A stretch of DNA of 64,000 nucleotides from Paramylibacter kogurei. Lineage in GTDB: Bacteria; Pseudomonadota; Alphaproteobacteria; Rhodobacterales; Rhodobacteraceae. This document shows positions 37,455-46,556 of the stretch, piece after piece. Location of the stretch: the NCBI RefSeq assembly GCF_002742285.1, contig NZ_MDGM01000015.1:50126-114125 (forward strand), read 5' to 3'. How positions within the stretch are numbered: position 1 is the first letter of the stretch; the number at the start of each line of letters is the position of its first letter. Below the pieces are notes generated by a model. It saw nothing but the letters and a program-made list of their open reading frames with translations. It was not told where the DNA came from and made no database searches. The translations under genes were made by a program, and so were the position numbers.

Positions 37455-39892
37455 GCGCGTAGTCTTTCATTTTCGGGATCCCACAACGGTTGATCAGCCT
37501 GTACAATTGCATCGTAACGCTTGCCGTAAATTTCGACCTCTAGCTTGGTATCTGGAACAGCCAAATCGACGCGCACCATGCCAAGAGCAACCGATGCATC
37601 AATACGATACCCCCACGCCCCAGACGTGGTTTCGCCAACAACCTGTCCGTCATGCCAGATCGTAGACATATAGGGCGCGTCGCAATCATCCGCATCAACC
37701 AGCAATGTTACAAACGCCTTTTTACGCCCTTGTTGCATTTCATTTTGAAGCGCTGTTTTGCCTGTGAAATCCTGTGGTTTGTCCAATCGAACGAACCGGT
37801 CAAGCCCACCTTCGAGCAATGTGTAATCAGATGAAAGATCACCCTTCCATGTGCGATACCCTTTTTCGACACGCAAACTATCCAACGCATACATGCCAAA
37901 CGGTTTTGCACCCGCTTTGATTATCGCTTCATAAATCACTGGCATATCATCATTCACGGCATGGATTTCCCACCCCAATTCACCTGCAAATGATACACGG
38001 ATCAGATGGCATTTCTTGCCTGCACATGTCGCGGATTGATGAGTAAGCCATCCCGTAGATAAATCGGCATCTGTGAGAGGTTTTAAAATCTCTCTTGATT
38101 TTGGACCTGTCACAATTAGTGTATCGCGTGTGGTTGTGATATCCTTGATCGTCACCCCATCGGGTGCTGCATTGACCAACAAATCACGATCATGCCATTG
38201 CGCAGTTGCCGCAGTGATCAACGAAAATTCATCCTCGCCGGTACGAATACACGACATTTCGGTCACAATGCGTCCGCGTGCATCTGCCACATAAATCAAA
38301 TTCATACGGCCAATTTTTGGCAACGCACCCGTACAATATCCACGCAAAAATTCAGCAGCGCCATCACCATAAATCGCAAACCGAGAAAAGCCGGGCAAAT
38401 CGAGCACACCGCAATGATCGCGCACGGCTTCACATTCTTCGCGCACGCGTTGTTCCCATGGCCCCGATCGCCCCCAAGTATGCGTGGCATCCAGCGATGT
38501 ATCATCGCCATCCTTTGCAAACCAGTTGGCGCGTTCCCAGCCGTTATAGGCACCCATGACCCCGCCAAGCTCTTTGACGCGATCATGAACGGGTGACAGT
38601 TTTTTATCGCGTCCTGCGGGCCATTCATGGCGTGGGAAATGCATGGCATATTCGTGGCCATATGTTTCCATACCCTTTTGGATGCAATAATCCGCATCGG
38701 TATAGTCGGTATAACGGCGCGGATCGACCGCCCACATATCCCATTCTGTGTATCCTTCGGTAATCCATTCCGCCAGAACCTTGCCCGCGCCACCCGCTTG
38801 GGCAATACCAAAGGTAAATACGCAAGCCTCAAACGCATTTGGCACACCTGGCATCGGGCCAAGCAATGGCAACCCATCAGGTGCATATGGAATTGGGCCG
38901 TTGATAACTTTGTTGATACCCGTTTGACCCAACAGCGGCACACGCGCCATCGCGTCTTCGATATACCATTCAAGGCGTTCCAAATCATCTGGGTAAAGCT
39001 GAAAACTGAAATCTTCGGGAAATGGATCGTCTGGTGTGACCCAATGCGCCTTACAATTGCGTTCATACGGGCCAAGGTTCAAACCGTGTTTTTCTTGGCG
39101 CAAATAGTATGATGTATCCACATCACGTAACAACGGGAGCTTGCCATTTGCCTTGGTGTATTCTGCAATTTCGGGGATTTCATCCGTCAACAGATATTGA
39201 TGGCTCATGACCATCATCGGAACGGTACGCCCGCCATATGGTTTAAACCATTCGCCAACCTTTTGTGCATAATAGCCAGCGGCGTTTACAACGTATTCTG
39301 CACGAATTTCACCCTTATCAGTTTCAACAATCCATTCACCATTTTCGCGGCGCACACCAATTGCAGGTGTGAAACGGAAAATTTGCGCGCCCATATCGCG
39401 GGCCCCTTTCGCCAATGCTTGGGTTAGCTGGCTTGGATCCATATCCCCGTCATACGGATCATACAGCCCACCCGCTAGGTCATGTGTTTCCATAAACGGA
39501 TAGCGATCTTTGAAATCGCTCACGCCCATCATTTCGATATCCATCCCCTGATACCGCCCCATGCCAGCAGCGCGTTCAAATTCGCGCATACGTTCAGCGC
39601 TATGCGCCAATCGTACCGACCCGGTCACATTATAATTCATCGGGTAATCAACCTCTGCGCCCAATCGGCGATAAAGCTCGGTTGAATAGCGCTGCATATT
39701 CATGATCGACCAGCTGGTGGAAAATGTCGGAATATTCCCTGCGGCATGCCAAGTTGACCCTGCGGTCAGCTCATTTTTTTCTAACAAAACACAATCGGTC
39801 CAGCCCGCCTTGGCCAAATGATAAAGACTGGATGCGCCAACCGCACCCCCACCAATAATCACAACACGTGCCGTCGTTGGAAAATCTGCCAT
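37451..39892 (-). CDS. FAD-dependent dimethylglycine/sarcosine dehydrogenase-like protein, copy 2
   Basis: 813 residues with the same architecture as its neighbour. The FAD motif VVIIGGGAVGASSLYHLAKAG and ELTAGSTWHAAGNIPTFS (His for covalent flavin) lie N-terminally; the GcvT-like half has FLRGYCTGALPKIGRMNLIYV, VTGPKSREILKPL and RVEKGYRTWKGDLSSDY. The two proteins differ widely outside these motifs, so this is an old duplication with distinct substrates rather than a recent copy. A plausible pair is dimethylglycine dehydrogenase plus sarcosine dehydrogenase, acting in series on betaine-derived amines. GGAC lies upstream of the ATG. Confidence 0.92.
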   Translation of the reverse strand: MADFPTTARVVIIGGGAVGASSLYHLAKAGWTDCVLLEKNELTAGSTWHAAGNIPTFSTSWSIMNMQRYSTELYRRLGAEVDYPMNYNVTGSVRLAHSAERMREFERAAGMGRYQGMDIEMMGVSDFKDRYPFMETHDLAGGLYDPYDGDMDPSQLTQALAKGARDMGAQIFRFTPAIGVRRENGEWIVETDKGEIRAEYVVNAAGYYAQKVGEWFKPYGGRTVPMMVMSHQYLLTDEIPEIAEYTKANGKLPLLRDVDTSYYLRQEKHGLNLGPYERNCKAHWVTPDDPFPEDFSFQLYPDDLERLEWYIEDAMARVPLLGQTGINKVINGPIPYAPDGLPLLGPMPGVPNAFEACVFTFGIAQAGGAGKVLAEWITEGYTEWDMWAVDPRRYTDYTDADYCIQKGMETYGHEYAMHFPRHEWPAGRDKKLSPVHDRVKELGGVMGAYNGWERANWFAKDGDDTSLDATHTWGRSGPWEQRVREECEAVRDHCGVLDLPGFSRFAIYGDGAAEFLRGYCTGALPKIGRMNLIYVADARGRIVTEMSCIRTGEDEFSLITAATAQWHDRDLLVNAAPDGVTIKDITTTRDTLIVTGPKSREILKPLTDADLSTGWLTHQSATCAGKKCHLIRVSFAGELGWEIHAVNDDMPVIYEAIIKAGAKPFGMYALDSLRVEKGYRTWKGDLSSDYTLLEGGLDRFVRLDKPQDFTGKTALQNEMQQGRKKAFVTLLVDADDCDAPYMSTIWHDGQVVGETTSGAWGYRIDASVALGMVRVDLAVPDTKLEVEIYGKRYDAIVQADQPLWDPENERLRA

Positions 39893-39931
39893 GCGTTTTT
39901 GTCCTTTGTTTGGGGATGTCTGTTCCCGTTG

Positions 39932-40330
39932 TTAGTCGTTTGAATTGCCCACGCCCGCCACCTGTGGCAAGCCATCTGAAATATCGTAATAATCGCCCTT
40001 ATCGGCACAACAGATATGCTTTTCTGTTTTTAGGTTTGTTTCACCATCCAATGCGCCTGCCCCGATGGATGTCGCGTTTTCACCATCCAATTGCCAAAAC
40101 AGGCTTGCTCCGCAACCCGTACAAAAACCGCGTCGCGCAAAGTTCGACGAACGAAACCATTTCAACCCAGATTTATTGATAATTTTCAGATTTTCGTTGT
40201 CCACCTGTGTGGCTGCCCAATAATGTCCACTGGTTTTTCGACATTGTGTGCAATGACACGCCACAACGGGGCGCAAATTTCCCGTTATTTCAAATGTCAC
40301 GCTACCGCATTCACAAGAACCTGTTTGCAT
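39932..40330 (-). CDS. GFA-family zinc protein in the methylamine cluster
   Basis: 132 residues with all GFA cysteine motifs: GSCECGSVTFEI at the start, CHCTQCRKTSGHYWAATQ near residue 25 and FCTGCGASLFWQ near residue 70. The family includes a protein proposed to condense formaldehyde with glutathione. Here the neighbours are demethylating flavoenzymes that can release formaldehyde, so a role in formaldehyde handling is more plausible than for the copy at 7463; still inference. It starts 8 bases after the regulator gene, with AGGATA upstream. Confidence 0.87.
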   Translation of the reverse strand: MQTGSCECGSVTFEITGNLRPVVACHCTQCRKTSGHYWAATQVDNENLKIINKSGLKWFRSSNFARRGFCTGCGASLFWQLDGENATSIGAGALDGETNLKTEKHICCADKGDYYDISDGLPQVAGVGNSND

Positions 40331-40338
40331 CGCTTATC

Positions 40339-40911
40339 CTAATACACTGGCGGTGCGATTACCCAAATCGCAACCGCTGTTTCTGAATGTGGGTTTTCCC
40401 ATTTGAACCGCTCTGCACGTATGCGAAAACTGTCACCTGCTTCCAAATCAAACTTTTCGTCACCCAACCACAATGTCAGACGGCCAGAAATGAGATATCC
40501 AACCTCTTGTGTGTCACGGGTAACGAATTCTGATAATTTGGCATTTGGTTGGAATACAGAACGAACCATTTCAAAATCATCTGTAAGATCAGGTGATAAC
40601 AATTCCTCGATCAACCCGGCGTCACCACCCCCGATTTGGCGCCGCGCAGACGCACGTACAATGCGCCCTTTTTCATTTTCTTTCATGTCGGATTGACCAA
40701 AGAACAAGGAAATCGACACGCCCAAAATATGAGAGAGCTTTCGTAAATCTGTGATCGACGGTTCGGATAGGTCACGTTCAATCTGGGAAACCCAACCCAC
40801 CGAACGTTGGGTTTTTTCCGCCATCTGAGCCAAGGTGATTCCACGCGATTTACGCAATGCACGCAAATCAGCACCAAGCGACGTTGGGAATTTTTGCAGA
40901 GTGTCGGACAT
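40339..40911 (-). CDS. XRE-family regulator with C-terminal cupin domain
   Basis: 190 residues: an N-terminal helix-turn-helix (LRALRKSRGITLAQMAEKTQRSVGWVSQIERDLSEPSITDLRKLSHILGV region, about 14-63) and a C-terminal cupin (GYLISGRLTLWLGDEKFDLEAGDSFRI, about 135-165) that would bind a small ligand. PuuR-like proteins of this layout control amine catabolism. It leads the minus-strand cluster of GFA and two DMGDH-like genes, so it is the likely cluster regulator and probably autoregulated through the inverted repeat just upstream. Confidence 0.92.
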   Translation of the reverse strand: MSDTLQKFPTSLGADLRALRKSRGITLAQMAEKTQRSVGWVSQIERDLSEPSITDLRKLSHILGVSISLFFGQSDMKENEKGRIVRASARRQIGGGDAGLIEELLSPDLTDDFEMVRSVFQPNAKLSEFVTRDTQEVGYLISGRLTLWLGDEKFDLEAGDSFRIRAERFKWENPHSETAVAIWVIAPPVY

Positions 40912-40924
40912 TTTTATCCATCTC

Positions 40925-40949
40925 GTGAAATTTTAAATGATTTTTTCAC
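40925..40949. promoter_or_regulatory. Inverted repeat upstream of the XRE-cupin gene
   Basis: GTGAAA (40925-40930) and TTTCAC (40944-40949) form a symmetric pair with a 13-base AT-rich spacer, 14 bases ahead of the regulator's start. It is a candidate operator for that regulator. The arms are short, so chance is possible. Confidence 0.35.
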
Positions 40950-41031
40950 CAACAGATAATTTCTGTCAAGAAAATTCATTGCATATGGTTGGCAACCAAT
41001 ATTGCGTTTGTTTTTGCGTATTTTCCTAAAG

Positions 41032-41047
41032 TGTGATATAGGTCACT
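41032..41047 (+). promoter_or_regulatory. CRP-type palindrome upstream of the CRP/FNR-like gene
   Basis: TGTGA-TATAGG-TCACT, preceded by TAAAG, lies 33 bases before the ATG of the CRP-like gene. The half-site is the CRP consensus TGTGA with an N6 spacer. It suggests autoregulation. Closely similar sequence recurs at 58731. Confidence 0.6.
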
Positions 41048-41080
41048 TATTCCCTCCTTTCCCTAACGTAACTACATGTT

Positions 41081-41776
41081 ATGCAACGTAATGAACTCAC
41101 ATTCCCCAAAAGCACCTTTCTTGGTCAGATAAGCCAGGAAAGCTGGAATATTTTGTCCAGCGCTTGGTCCACACATTTATACAGTTCTGGACAGTTTCTG
41201 ATTTCAGCAGACGATAGCAACTCTGATGTGTTTTTCGTGTTACGCGGGGCGGCAAAGGCCACAATCTATACCGACAAAGGACGCGAAATTTCATTTATCA
41301 GTGTCGCAACAGGTGATTGTTTTGGTGAATTCTCGGCGATTGATAATTCACCGCGCTCATCCAGTGTTGTCGCATCTGGCGAATGTTTGGCGGCATCTTT
41401 ACCCGCTGAAAAATATTTGGAATTAATCAAAACCTATCCCGACATGACATTCGCAGCGCTTTCAATATTGGTGAGCCATCTGCGGCATCTGTCAAAACGA
41501 GTGGTTGATTTTAACGCCAAGTCCGCCGATCTGCGTCTGCGCGAAGCATTGTTGGAGCTTGCGCTTAAAAATACGCGCAATGCGGAAGAAGATAACGTTC
41601 TTATCGACCGCCCACCAACCCAAAGCGAATTGGCTGCATTTATTTTTTCAAGCCGCGAAGGCGTTGCGCGTGAAATGGGTCGGTTACGCAAGGCTGGTAT
41701 TATCGGGCGCGAAAAACGTAGCTTGCGCATTCCGTCAATCGAACAGTTGCGCAAAACCATCGCAAATTCGCATTAG
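41081..41776 (+). CDS. CRP/FNR-family transcriptional regulator
   Basis: 231 residues. The N-terminal cyclic-nucleotide-binding-like barrel holds FVLRGAAKATIYTDKGREISF and GDCFGEFSAIDNSPRSSSVVA; the GEFSAID-SPRSSS block resembles the cAMP phosphate cassette (GE-L...RSA), so a nucleotide ligand is plausible. There is no N-terminal cysteine cluster, so it is not FNR. The dimerisation helix and a winged helix-turn-helix (TQSELAAFIFSSREGVAREMGRLRKAGII) follow. The recognition helix keeps Arg-Glu and the later Arg of CRP (SREGVAR versus SRETVGR), predicting TGTGA half-sites. No SD is seen. Its stop overlaps that of yaaA (TTAG). Confidence 0.92.
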   Translation: MQRNELTFPKSTFLGQISQESWNILSSAWSTHLYSSGQFLISADDSNSDVFFVLRGAAKATIYTDKGREISFISVATGDCFGEFSAIDNSPRSSSVVASGECLAASLPAEKYLELIKTYPDMTFAALSILVSHLRHLSKRVVDFNAKSADLRLREALLELALKNTRNAEEDNVLIDRPPTQSELAAFIFSSREGVAREMGRLRKAGIIGREKRSLRIPSIEQLRKTIANSH

Positions 41777-42534
41777 GGTGTTTTACGTGTAAACACCCAA
41801 TCGGTTTCACCAGATAGTTTTGCGTTGAATTTATATCCATCGGTATCAAATGATTTAAGCCCATCCAATGTTTCGATGCGGTTTTGAACTATATAGCGTG
41901 CCATAGAACCGCGTGCTTTTTTGGCGAACAGTCCAATCATTTTTAACCCACCGTCACGTTCTTCTTTGAACGCTGGGGTAATGACCGTGGAATTCATATT
42001 TTTACCAGCGGCCTTGAAATATTCGTTCGAGGCCAGATTGATAACCGCGCCGCCATTTGCCGCGCTATCAAGTGCGTTTCCGATACGATCATTCCAATAT
42101 GCGTATAGTGTTCCGCCAGCTTTGGTTTGCAATTTGCGTCCCATTTCAAGACGATAGGGTTGAATACGATCCAAGGGGCGCAGTACACCGTAAAGACCAG
42201 ATAAAATGCGCAAGTGATCCTGAGCATAGGCAAGATCATCATCCGATAAACTGTCCGATTGCAAACCCGTATATGTATCCCCTGCAAATGCAAACGCTGC
42301 CTGTTTGGTTTCCAAATCAGATGGCGTATCTTTAAACGCTTGAAAACGTTCGCGGTTCAATTTTGCCAAATCCTCGGAAATTTTCATCATTGCACGTAAA
42401 TCTGAAACAGACAGTTTTTTCGCAACTTTGACCAATGCATTCGCTTCCGATTGGAATTGCGGTTGGCTGTCGGAAATGGATTTTTCCAACGGATCGAAAT
42501 TCATCTTTTTCGCAGGAGAGATCACAGCAAGCAT
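41773..42534 (-). CDS. yaaA: Peroxide stress protein YaaA
   Basis: 253 residues of UPF0246. The N-terminus MLAVISPAKKMNFD and the blocks LSGLYGVLRPLDRIQPYRLEMG, INLASNEYFKA and ARYIVQNRIETLDGLKSFDTDGY are the family signature. YaaA lowers intracellular free iron and protects DNA from Fenton damage under hydrogen peroxide, through DNA-binding activity in E. coli. AAGGTG lies 5 bases before the ATG. It stands alone, convergent with the CRP-like gene. Confidence 0.95.
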   Translation of the reverse strand: MLAVISPAKKMNFDPLEKSISDSQPQFQSEANALVKVAKKLSVSDLRAMMKISEDLAKLNRERFQAFKDTPSDLETKQAAFAFAGDTYTGLQSDSLSDDDLAYAQDHLRILSGLYGVLRPLDRIQPYRLEMGRKLQTKAGGTLYAYWNDRIGNALDSAANGGAVINLASNEYFKAAGKNMNSTVITPAFKEERDGGLKMIGLFAKKARGSMARYIVQNRIETLDGLKSFDTDGYKFNAKLSGETDWVFTRKTP

Positions 42535-42597
42535 TTGAACACCTTCGTCATTTTAGAATTATTCTAAACATACCGATTTTTATCCCAAGGCCAAGCC

Positions 42598-44655
42598 TTA
42601 ATCACCATTCAAAATTTCCAAAAACACATTGCCAAAGCGTTCTGTTTTTTGCGCACCCATGCCTTGGATTCGATCAAGGCTGGCCAAATCGCGTGGCTTG
42701 ATCTGGGCGATTTTGGATAATGTCGAACTGTTACACGACAAAGGTTTCCCCGTTCCATCTGGCCCACGTTGCAATTCAATTTGCGCCGCTTGCAATCGAT
42801 CAAAAATTTCACCCGTATCGCGCCCTGCCAATTTGCGCCGTGCGGGATGCGATCGTGGTGTTTCACCGTTGATCACAGTTAAAAATGCCGCACCATAGCG
42901 TTCTAATTTCACCGCACCGACACCGGGAAGTTTTGCAAATTCATCCAGATTACGCGGTTTTGCCGTGGCCATACCAATCAACGTACTATCTGGAAAAACT
43001 ACATATGCTGGCGCTTGTAGCGATTCTGCCAATGCGCGGCGCTTGGCCTTTAACGCGGATAATAATGGTTCGTCTTCTTCTCGAATTAAAGATTTCACAC
43101 GTACAGAACGGCGCGTTTCCTTTACGATTGTATCGCGGCGCAATTCAATCTTTTGTTCATCGCGTAATATTGGACGTGCGGCATCTGTCATGCGCAATGC
43201 ACCGTAACGTTCCATGTCAGGGCGCACCAAATCATACCCCATCATTTGTCGAAAAATTGCCTGCCATTCGCCCTTTGAATATTCCGTCCCTACTCCGAAT
43301 GTTGGCAATTCATCGTGACCCTTGGCACGAATTTTATCCGTGCGTTCCCCACGCAGAATGTCAATCAAATGCCCCGCTCCGAAATATTCGCCCGTGCGTA
43401 ATATCGCGGATAACGCCATGCGCACCGATGTTGTTCCATCAAACAATTCGGGTGGGCTGTCGCACAGATCGCAATTGCCACACCCTTCGGTTTCATCGCC
43501 AAAATATCGGAGCAAAACACGCCGCCTGCAACGTCGTGCTTCTGCAAGTCCTAGCAAAGCATTCAACCGCCCATGATCCGCCTGCTTGCGCTCATTGGGG
43601 GCAAGACCTTCGTCGATCTGACCGCGACGCAAACGAATATCATCCGCTCCATAAAGCGTGAGCGTTTCCGCAGGCGCACCATCCCGCCCAGCGCGGCCAA
43701 TCTCTTGGTAATAGCTTTCCATTGATTTTGGCAAATCAGCGTGGACCACATAACGAATATCGGGCTTATCAATCCCCATCCCAAACGCAACAGTCGCACA
43801 AACGATCAGCCCATCCTCGCGTTGAAACCGTGATTCTGCGATGCGTCGTTCTTCGGCATCCATGCCTGCATGATAATGCAATGCAACGTGACCTTCGGCA
43901 CGCAAGGCTTGTGCCAATGTTTCGGTTTTTGCCCGTGTCCCACAATACACAATACCAGATTGATTTTTTCGTATCGCCACAAATTTCAATACTTGTTGAC
44001 GCGGCGCATTTTTCGCCGCAAAGGCCAGATGAATATTCGGGCGATCAAATCCGCGCAGAAATATTTTGGGATCTGATTTGGCAAACAACCGCGCGATAAT
44101 TTCCGCGCGCGTTTCTTCATCCGCTGTGGCGGTAAAGGCCGCAAGCGGCACATTCAATTCATCGCGCAATGCGCCAATACGCAAATAATCAGGACGAAAA
44201 TCATGCCCCCATTGACTCACACAATGGGCCTCGTCTACGGCAATGCGCGAAACGCCAACCTTGCGCAGCATCATCGCGGTTCCGGGATTGGCCAATCGTT
44301 CCGGCGCAATATACAGTAACTTTAATATGCCTTGTTCCAGCGCATCGAAAACCTCTTCGGTTTCTTCGTCTGTATTTCCACTTGTCAATGCTCCTGCATT
44401 CACGCCGATCTGTTTTAATGCCGCGACCTGATCGCGCATCAATGCGATTAACGGGGAAATAACGACCGTAACACCATCAGACATCAAAGCGGGCAATTGG
44501 AAACATAATGATTTCCCACCGCCCGTTGGCATAATCGCCAACACATCGTCGCCGCCCGTTACAGCATCAACGATTTCCTTTTGCCCATCGCGAAACGCAT
44601 CATGACCAAATACATTTTTTAACAAAGATGCCTGCACGTTCCGACCTTTATTCAT
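42598..44655 (-). CDS. recQ: ATP-dependent DNA helicase RecQ
   Basis: About 685 residues. Helicase motifs include AIMPTGGGKSLCFQLPA (Walker A), AVDEAHCVSQWGHDFRPDY (DEAH) and GRAGRDGAPAETLTLYG (motif VI). The RecQ-Ct zinc site is RRRVLLRYFGDETEGCGNCDLC. The C-terminus carries two HRDC-like repeats (LPGVGAVKLERYGAAFL and IQGMGAQKTERFGNVFL) rather than the single one of E. coli. RecQ unwinds recombination intermediates and stalled forks. I use the ATG at 44655; a GTG nine codons upstream is possible. Neither has a clear SD. Confidence 0.95.
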   Translation of the reverse strand: MNKGRNVQASLLKNVFGHDAFRDGQKEIVDAVTGGDDVLAIMPTGGGKSLCFQLPALMSDGVTVVISPLIALMRDQVAALKQIGVNAGALTSGNTDEETEEVFDALEQGILKLLYIAPERLANPGTAMMLRKVGVSRIAVDEAHCVSQWGHDFRPDYLRIGALRDELNVPLAAFTATADEETRAEIIARLFAKSDPKIFLRGFDRPNIHLAFAAKNAPRQQVLKFVAIRKNQSGIVYCGTRAKTETLAQALRAEGHVALHYHAGMDAEERRIAESRFQREDGLIVCATVAFGMGIDKPDIRYVVHADLPKSMESYYQEIGRAGRDGAPAETLTLYGADDIRLRRGQIDEGLAPNERKQADHGRLNALLGLAEARRCRRRVLLRYFGDETEGCGNCDLCDSPPELFDGTTSVRMALSAILRTGEYFGAGHLIDILRGERTDKIRAKGHDELPTFGVGTEYSKGEWQAIFRQMMGYDLVRPDMERYGALRMTDAARPILRDEQKIELRRDTIVKETRRSVRVKSLIREEDEPLLSALKAKRRALAESLQAPAYVVFPDSTLIGMATAKPRNLDEFAKLPGVGAVKLERYGAAFLTVINGETPRSHPARRKLAGRDTGEIFDRLQAAQIELQRGPDGTGKPLSCNSSTLSKIAQIKPRDLASLDRIQGMGAQKTERFGNVFLEILNGD

Positions 44656-44703
44656 CGTATTTTGGACAGAATCGCATATCACAACACAACGAACAAGCGC
44701 GGA

Positions 44704-45270
44704 TTAAACGCCAACATATTCCAAAATATGAACCCATGTATCGCCGTATTTTCGCGCATCAAGCATTTCAAACCCATCAGGTGCAACCTGTTCTGCGTTT
44801 TCTTCCCAAACGATCAATCCAGCATCCTTGATCCATCCCCCGCCTGCGGCGGACACCAATGCCTTTTGCCCTAAACCCTTGCCATATGGTGGGTCGAAAA
44901 ATACCAAATCAAAGGGCTCAAATGTGCTCGTACCAAGCTTTGTTGCATCACGCCGATATAATTTTGTTGGACCAATGGCGCGTAAAATATCAATGTTTTG
45001 TCGGATCAAGCTTCGCGATTTTATTCCGTCATCCACAAATAAAACAAATTTCGCCCCTCGTGATAACGCCTCCAGTCCCAGTGCACCTGTTCCTGCAAAT
45101 AAATCCAACACACGCGCTTCGGATATGGGATCGCCATATCCTCCGTTTATCAGCAAATTAAATATGCTTTCGCGCACTCGATCCGTGGTCGGGCGTAAAT
45201 GCGCGCCTGTGTCACCTTTGCCAACGGACGCCAACGCGGTTCCTTTGTGTTTACCAGCGATAATCCGCAT
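44704..45270 (-). CDS. rsmD: 16S rRNA (guanine(966)-N2)-methyltransferase RsmD
   Basis: 188 residues. MRIIAGKHKGTAL and RPTTDRVRESIFNLL open the protein; DLFAGTGALGLEALSRGA is the SAM-binding loop and VFFDPPYGKGLG holds the DPPY catalytic motif for base N-methylation. It modifies G966 of 16S rRNA in the 30S head. Its ATG overlaps the stop of the upstream flavoprotein (TAATG), so it is translationally coupled to it. Confidence 0.95.
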   Translation of the reverse strand: MRIIAGKHKGTALASVGKGDTGAHLRPTTDRVRESIFNLLINGGYGDPISEARVLDLFAGTGALGLEALSRGAKFVLFVDDGIKSRSLIRQNIDILRAIGPTKLYRRDATKLGTSTFEPFDLVFFDPPYGKGLGQKALVSAAGGGWIKDAGLIVWEENAEQVAPDGFEMLDARKYGDTWVHILEYVGV

Positions 45271-46469
45271 TACATGAATGCACGCAAATCAGTGGCAGGA
45301 TCGGCAACTGCTGTTTTATCAATTGTTTTGCCTGCTTCGATGATACGCTTACCGATCATATATCCACGTGGATCATTCATTGCATCGACTGCCAGCATTG
45401 CATCGCCCTTGAAATACCAAAATGAAACGGCGCCCTCGCCACGGCGTGCAATTACATCATCATACCCGCTATTCAGCCCAGCAATTTGCAGCTTCACATC
45501 ATATTGATCTGACCAAAACCAAGGCTTTGCATTATATTCCTTTTCTCCACCCATAATATTTTGGGCAACAGTTTCCGCCTGATCAATCGCATTGGGCACG
45601 CTTTCCAATCGAATACGTTGGCCGTTATATGGAAAAGACGCACAATCACCCGCGGCCCAAATCCCATCCACATTGGTGCGGCCAAATTTATCCGTCGCAA
45701 TCCCATTATCCATTGCAACGCCCGCCATCTCCGCGACAAGTGCACATGGCATTATTCCAATACCAGCGACAACAAAATCAACGTTCAGAATACGCCCATC
45801 AGAAAGTTTTGCTTGCCTCACACGACCATCGCCGATCAGAGTTTCCAGACCAACACCTTCAATGATTTCCACACCGTTTTCCTGATGCAACCTGCGAAAA
45901 AAATCAGATGTCTCTTTACAGGCGACGCGTTGCAATATGCGATCCGCCATCTCTACAACGCTCACACGAAGCCCCTTTGACGCGGCAACCGCCGCTGCTT
46001 CCAACCCGATGTAACCACCACCAATCACCAAGACATGGCGATCACTTTCAAATTCTGACGCCATCGCATCAACATCTGCCAAATCGCGAACAGCGTAGAC
46101 ACCGCCCAGATCACCCCCAACACTCGCAGGAAGATACCGCGGTGACGAACCTGTGGCAAAAACCAGTTGATCGTAACCAATTTTTTCACCACCAATCGCA
46201 ATCGTTTTTCCAATACTATCTACGGAATCAACCGCTTTGCCCAATTTAAGCGTAATGTTGTTGTCGTCATAAAATGCCTTTGGACGCAAAAACAAACGTT
46301 CCAAATCCATTTCACCCAGCAAATATTTTTTGGATAATGGAGGGCGCTGATATGGTAAAATAGGTTCAGCGCCGATCAAGGTAACCTCTCCTTCAAAACC
46401 ATCATTTCGCAACTTGGCAACAACAGAAGACCCCGCTTGCCCAGCGCCAATCACGACTACGTGTGCCAT
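45270..46469 (-). CDS. FAD/NAD(P)-binding ferredoxin reductase (putidaredoxin/rhodocoxin reductase type)
   Basis: 399 residues of the pyridine-nucleotide-disulfide oxidoreductase fold without a redox-active cysteine pair. FAD motif VVVIGAGQAGSSVVAKLR, PYQRPPLSKKYLLGE, NAD motif VLVIGGGYIGLEAAAVAASKG and IWAAGDCASFPYNGQ are all typical of reductases that feed [2Fe-2S] ferredoxins of P450 or dioxygenase systems. No ferredoxin or oxygenase is adjacent, so the partner is elsewhere. AAGGGGAAG precedes the ATG. Divergent from a peroxiredoxin 87 bases away. Confidence 0.92.
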   Translation of the reverse strand: MAHVVVIGAGQAGSSVVAKLRNDGFEGEVTLIGAEPILPYQRPPLSKKYLLGEMDLERLFLRPKAFYDDNNITLKLGKAVDSVDSIGKTIAIGGEKIGYDQLVFATGSSPRYLPASVGGDLGGVYAVRDLADVDAMASEFESDRHVLVIGGGYIGLEAAAVAASKGLRVSVVEMADRILQRVACKETSDFFRRLHQENGVEIIEGVGLETLIGDGRVRQAKLSDGRILNVDFVVAGIGIMPCALVAEMAGVAMDNGIATDKFGRTNVDGIWAAGDCASFPYNGQRIRLESVPNAIDQAETVAQNIMGGEKEYNAKPWFWSDQYDVKLQIAGLNSGYDDVIARRGEGAVSFWYFKGDAMLAVDAMNDPRGYMIGKRIIEAGKTIDKTAVADPATDLRAFM

Positions 46470-46556
46470 CACTTCCCCTTATCCAAACTTCTGGTACAGT
46501 CAACGTAATCAACCTATACATCACATGAACAAATTGAAAATAGAAAGGAATACAAA

